Assembly (NCBI GenBank): GCA_032158125.1
Contig: JASKOT010000001.1
Coordinates: 434,001-498,000 of the forward strand
Direction: 5' to 3'
Length of the DNA: 64,000 bases
Source: Papiliotrema nemorosa
Taxonomy: Eukaryota > Basidiomycota > Tremellomycetes > Tremellales > Rhynchogastremaceae
Shown piece by piece: positions 60,850 through 64,000 of this stretch (within the stretch, counting starts at the first letter, position 1; each line of letters starts with the position of its first letter). The notes beneath the pieces were generated by a model that saw only the letters and a list, made by a program, of their open reading frames with translations, ran no database searches and was not told the origin of the DNA. The position numbers and the translations under genes are program-made.

Positions 60850-61960
60850 ATGATATGGAAGAGACGCTTTGAAGGGCTCCAGACGGTAAGTATGTGATAG
60901 GCAGGGGGTTTGCGTGAGAGTGAATCATTCTTGCTTTATATCACCTTGCAAGAATCAACAAATCCATGTTACCCCGTCTCTCTCCGACATCATTTCGATT
61001 CTGAGAAAGAGTAAGCTTTGCAATATGTCCAGTCACACATCATCATCACACTGCATCTGTCTCATTTCAACATACCAGACGAGTCGAACAGATAAGTGAG
61101 AGGGCGGAACAGGAGAGAGAGCGAGAGCAGTCGGAAGAGGTCGGGGAAAATAAAGTGAGATTTCATGACGCTGTTTTTCGAATCGCCTGCGTTTTGGCTG
61201 TAAGCAAAGCCAATCTAGTTCGAAATTGAGCGTCACGCGAATAGCCTGATGCGTGTCGGTCAGTCCTTGCGAGACTATGAGGGTCTTGTGAGGGCTCTCG
61301 GGGTGAGCGACAAGGGGTACTGCCCACAGGTGATAAGGTAGTCCGCAGATGGTAGATTCCCATAGCCATATGCTTTACTCAGATCCTTTACTCAGATCCA
61401 TCCTGTCATGCTATGCGAAACTCGGCAGTGAAGTATTCAGAGATAGCATTATTCGGTCTTGCGTACTGGTAGCAGGCGCTTGCGCCAGCACTATGGGCAA
61501 ATCGTCGAGCTTACACGACCATAAAGCTATCCTCTATGAACGGTTTGTCCTCAATGTAAACCATCGTCTACAAAAGGCTGTGTACTACCTATCACTCTCG
61601 ACAGACAGACGCGAAGCTGCTAGTGGTGGTCAGACGCGTCGCCTTGCCAATCTGCTCCAAGACCGCCCATACAAGGCGAGACTGCCGCTGTCGATAGACC
61701 CTCCGACGCGTCTGATAATTCACCTCACCCGCCAACTTCCCGTCTTTGGCGCATTTTCAGCCAACGCCCAAAAACGGCTTTTGGCTTTGCTTCGCCTTTC
61801 TGTCTGTATGCTTTCCGCCTTCAGGATGACCAGATTATTATCTCATATCATGCATCCGAAGGGTTTCACTCTGTTCTTCGGGATCTTCTCTTACCATGGA
61901 AGGATTCAATCCGGTCTGCGTGGTTGGCTGCCAGGGAGATCTGGTGTTCCCGCAACGTAA
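60850..61960 (+). CDS. Uncharacterised helical protein (model tentative)
   Basis: Exons 60850-60885, 60919-61010, 61079-61199, 61264-61302 and 61349-61960 join in frame. They read SESFLLYITLQESTNPCYPV, a charged coiled-coil-like stretch (EKERVEQISERAEQERER), ENKVRFHDAVFRIACVLASL, RDYEGLVRALGMVDSH and LLRSILSCYAKLGSEVFRDS. SLHDHKAILYERFVLNVNHR follows. Three of the four introns are canonical, and the first would be only 33 nt. The alpha-helical, hydrophobic pattern is reminiscent of the regulatory domain of fungal transcription factors, but no DNA-binding domain is seen and I do not assign that role. The C-terminus is uncertain, because splicing at GTATGC near 61811 gives a different end at 61965. 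The start is 45 bases from the divergent start of the repeat gene. A 13-bp tandem duplication sits inside the last exon. Confidence 0.4.
61373..61398. repeat. 13-bp tandem duplication within an exon
   Basis: CTTTACTCAGATC occurs twice head to tail (61373-61385, 61386-61398) early in the large exon of the 60850-61960 gene. The unit is not a multiple of three, so gaining or losing a copy would shift the frame. Confidence 0.9.
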
Positions 61961-61965
61961 TTTAG

Positions 61966-63589
61966 AACAGTTCTTTTCCTACGATACATCACTCCCGCTC
62001 GATCCCGATGATATCTTATTTCTATAACCCGAATGACAAGTCTTCACTAGCGGTGGACACCTTGGCTCACAGCATGCGGGCGGATAGTGGAGCTCTAGTC
62101 CGTACTTCGCCAGCTAGCTCGATGGATGCACCACAGACCCACGAACGATGCAGTACGACGAGCCTTCACCGACATACACAAGTGTGCGTAGTTAGTCACA
62201 AGAAGGCAGACCAGCAGGCGGTGGTGGTCGGTGGTGGTGGTGGTGATGGAGATGACAAGGTGTGGCTGGGCAAAGGAGAAAGACCGAGACATCCAGGATC
62301 ACGCGGGATGAGGGATCCAAAATTGTCCAGGTGCTCGTTCACCTGTCCCTCAAGCGATCTCGGGTTCCTGTCCCTATACCTTCCCGAGTCTTGCGTCTCC
62401 CTGAGTGTGTTGAGCGCACAGACAGTGCCCTTCTATGCAGTGTCCAGGTGGTTACTATGCACCCGTGAAGCATGTCACGCAGAGAGCTTCGATGAGTAGT
62501 TGAGTTCAGAGCGAAGCTTTTTTCGCCAACATGAATAACCCAGGGTTTTGCCCGAGGCGCAAGGGTGAAAAGCGAGGATCAACGTAAAACGGGTGAGACA
62601 AATGCCACACCATGTCCGTACTCCTATACTCACCTTGGCCCAGTCTGTCATATTCCGGGACAATTTACGGCCATGGACAACCTAGAACTCATGGGAGCAT
62701 GCCAGAGTCGTTCCTGTTATATGTGGTCCAGTGCAATTTCTCACTCGTCTCAATATCACTCTACCCGACACCCAGTCCAGGGATCTCTGGACAGACATTT
62801 CATAGCAGGTGCTCGCAGTGAGTAACCCATCTTTCCCGCCTTTCGCACTAGTCAAGTCGGAAGAAAACCTTCTATGGATCCCGCTCACCTTCCTAGACTT
62901 GCAACGTCCTGACGATCCCTTGTGAAACCCGAACCGGACAGGTGGAAGTGACGTGTGGGCTACCGATACCTGGCGCAGTGCTCAGGAACTCACTTGTGAT
63001 CGAGGCTGTGAAGGTGACTCTCGGTGTATGGCTAGGAAGCCCCGAGATATATAAGAGCGAGAGTTGCTGTGTTATATCTTGATCCCCCACTTGTCGACCT
63101 CGACATCGTGGACATAGAACTCGGTACGTCGCCTCGCATCTCACATCCCCGCTTCGAATCATCATCTCTTATCTGAGATGAGCTGACCAGTGCAGAGCTT
63201 TGATCTGCCCCTGCTCCGCGACCATCTTCGCAAATCATTTGCATCTGGACTGAAATATACCCAGCCATCCTTAACGTCGATCGAGAATCACCCAGTCTCG
63301 TCCATCTCCTGTAGGCTCAACAGGCGACTCGGATTCTAAGACATATTCCGTCTCACCCTCTCCCCATAATCGGTTCCTCTTCTACCGACACAGTAATTGT
63401 TCTCACCACGATCGACGTTGGTCGACTTGTTTGTATCACTCAGGCTTTACGCCTCACGCGTTACCTCGATTCTAGGCGGTGAGATTGGGCCTATTGGTCT
63501 ATTGATTGATTCGCGTCACACGGGAGATCTACCTTTCTCACGTCTCGGGCAAGACTTGTCGACTAGCGGGAGTACACGTTTGTTTCAGG
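61966..63589. other. Gene-poor stretch
   Basis: About 1.6 kb without a supported gene. Open frames (for example 62008-62499 plus, 62893-63268 minus) look like chance, and a GTG/GGT-rich microsatellite at 62220-62246 inflates one of them. The final part upstream of 63590 is C/T-rich on the plus strand, consistent with promoter and leader of the next gene. An acceptor-like TTTCAG directly precedes that gene's ATG. Confidence 0.4.
62220..62246. repeat. Imperfect (GTG)n trinucleotide repeat
   Basis: A run of GTG/GGT units with one interruption (TCG) in the gene-poor stretch. It is probably a non-coding microsatellite. Confidence 0.8.
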
Positions 63590-64000
63590 ATGAACCGACG
63601 AGAGGGAATTACGAGCACGATGAACAAGTCTACATCTCTGACCTCCCTGAGGTCATTCTCCACATCCACTTTCCATCCCGCCCGACCTTCTTCCAGCTCT
63701 GCTACGCACGCTAGCAGTCCTCTTCATTCCCCCTCCAGATCCGCTTCTTCGCCTATCCTCTCCTCCTCCATCTTCTCCCAGTTCGATTACTTTTTATCGG
63801 ACATTTCTCCACCCTCGACAGCCAACAATACACCTTGCCTCACTCACTCATCTTCCCTATCGTCATTCCCATCGACCCCTGGTCCGAGTGACAGCGAATC
63901 TTCCCCTTTACGCAGGGCAAAGACCACATATAAAAGGCCACAGACCTTCCTGGAAGTACCAGAGATGGACGAGAATGACATCTCGATCGAGAGGCTCGAG
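63590..64000 (+). CDS. Ser/Thr/Pro-rich protein, 5' end (partial, runs off the window)
   Basis: The frame from the ATG at 63590 (MNRREGITSTMNKSTSLTSL) is open for 137 codons to the last base. The sequence is low-complexity and very rich in Ser, Thr and Pro (FHPARPSSSSATHASSPLHS), then has SQFDYFLSDISPPST and a more structured end (RRAKTTYKRPQTFLEVPEMD). This looks like the disordered N-terminus of a regulatory or signalling protein. The ATG follows TTTCAG, so it might lie inside an exon with an upstream start. Function not assignable. Confidence 0.6.
   Translation, partial: MNRREGITSTMNKSTSLTSLRSFSTSTFHPARPSSSSATHASSPLHSPSRSASSPILSSSIFSQFDYFLSDISPPSTANNTPCLTHSSSLSSFPSTPGPSDSESSPLRRAKTTYKRPQTFLEVPEMDENDISIERLE

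Noticed and set aside
62008..62499. A 163-codon plus-strand open frame
   Set aside because: It owes part of its length to a GTG/GGT microsatellite and shows no domain, splice support or protein-like pattern.

Overview
The window is nuclear DNA of a compact, intron-rich fungal genome. The genes are split by many short introns, mostly 35-65 nt. They use GTRNGT donors, CTRAC/CTGAC-type branch sites and TAG/CAG acceptors, and spacers are usually a few hundred bases. Intron style and gene content (Prp17, Mub1, mitochondrial Hsp78, Skn7, Utp25, a cellular RNA-dependent RNA polymerase, and a WSC-GH71 alpha-1,3-glucanase) fit a basidiomycete yeast, most likely a tremellomycete of the Cryptococcus/Kwoniella kind. 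I see no plasmid, phage, transposon, CRISPR array, rRNA or tRNA.

Layout: 1-258, 3' end of an acidic protein. 259-1857, spacer with a perfect 16-bp inverted repeat and a hexanucleotide microsatellite. 1858-2281, a B12D/MLRQ mitochondrial protein. 2614-5349 (-), a YTH-domain m6A reader. 5832-7019 and 7473-8618, two tandem histidine-phosphatase-superfamily genes. 8752-11494 (-), AFG2 ribosome-biogenesis ATPase. 11628-13801, PRP17/CDC40. 14332-17539, MUB1. 18041-20798, HSP78. 21138-21939, an uncertain gene. 22120-24474 (-), Ytp1-like membrane protein. 25388-26465, EFM7 methyltransferase. 26753-29216, Asi1/Asi3-like membrane RING ligase. 29459-29908 (-), unknown small protein. 30254-33759 (-), four WSC domains plus GH71. 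34234-34643 (-), an unknown fragment. 35119-39572, RNA-dependent RNA polymerase. 39856-42352, UTP25. 42702-44034, peroxisomal acyl-CoA thioesterase. 44264-45761, alpha/beta hydrolase. 45964-46652 (-), EMC8/9. 47006-48463 (-), PRPP synthetase. 49145-50139, SGNH hydrolase. 50784-54187, SKN7. 54749-57346, degenerate kinase-like protein. 57865-59300 (-), DUF3429-type mitochondrial protein. 59618-60805 (-), a novel repeat protein. 60850-61960, an unknown gene. 63590-64000, 5' end of a Ser-rich protein that leaves the window.

Most genes are conserved housekeeping functions: ribosome assembly (AFG2, UTP25, EFM7 for translation), splicing (PRP17), RNA marking and silencing (YTH, RdRP), mitochondrial proteostasis (HSP78), membrane and nuclear proteolysis (MUB1, Asi-like), ER insertion (EMC8/9), nucleotide precursors (PRPP synthetase) and stress/cell-wall response (SKN7, WSC-GH71). 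They do not form an operon-like unit.

The most novel item is a 7-exon minus-strand gene at 59618-60805. It encodes three near-identical copies of the motif WD(S/C)PTDILY. Each copy sits near the start of an exon entered in the same phase, and the copies differ almost only at synonymous sites. Other notable points are 8- and 9-nt microexons, introns of about 25-35 nt that the reading frames require, and a kinase-fold protein that has lost its catalytic-loop residues. Splice models are read by eye from frame continuity, splice consensus and family resemblance; no alignment was run.
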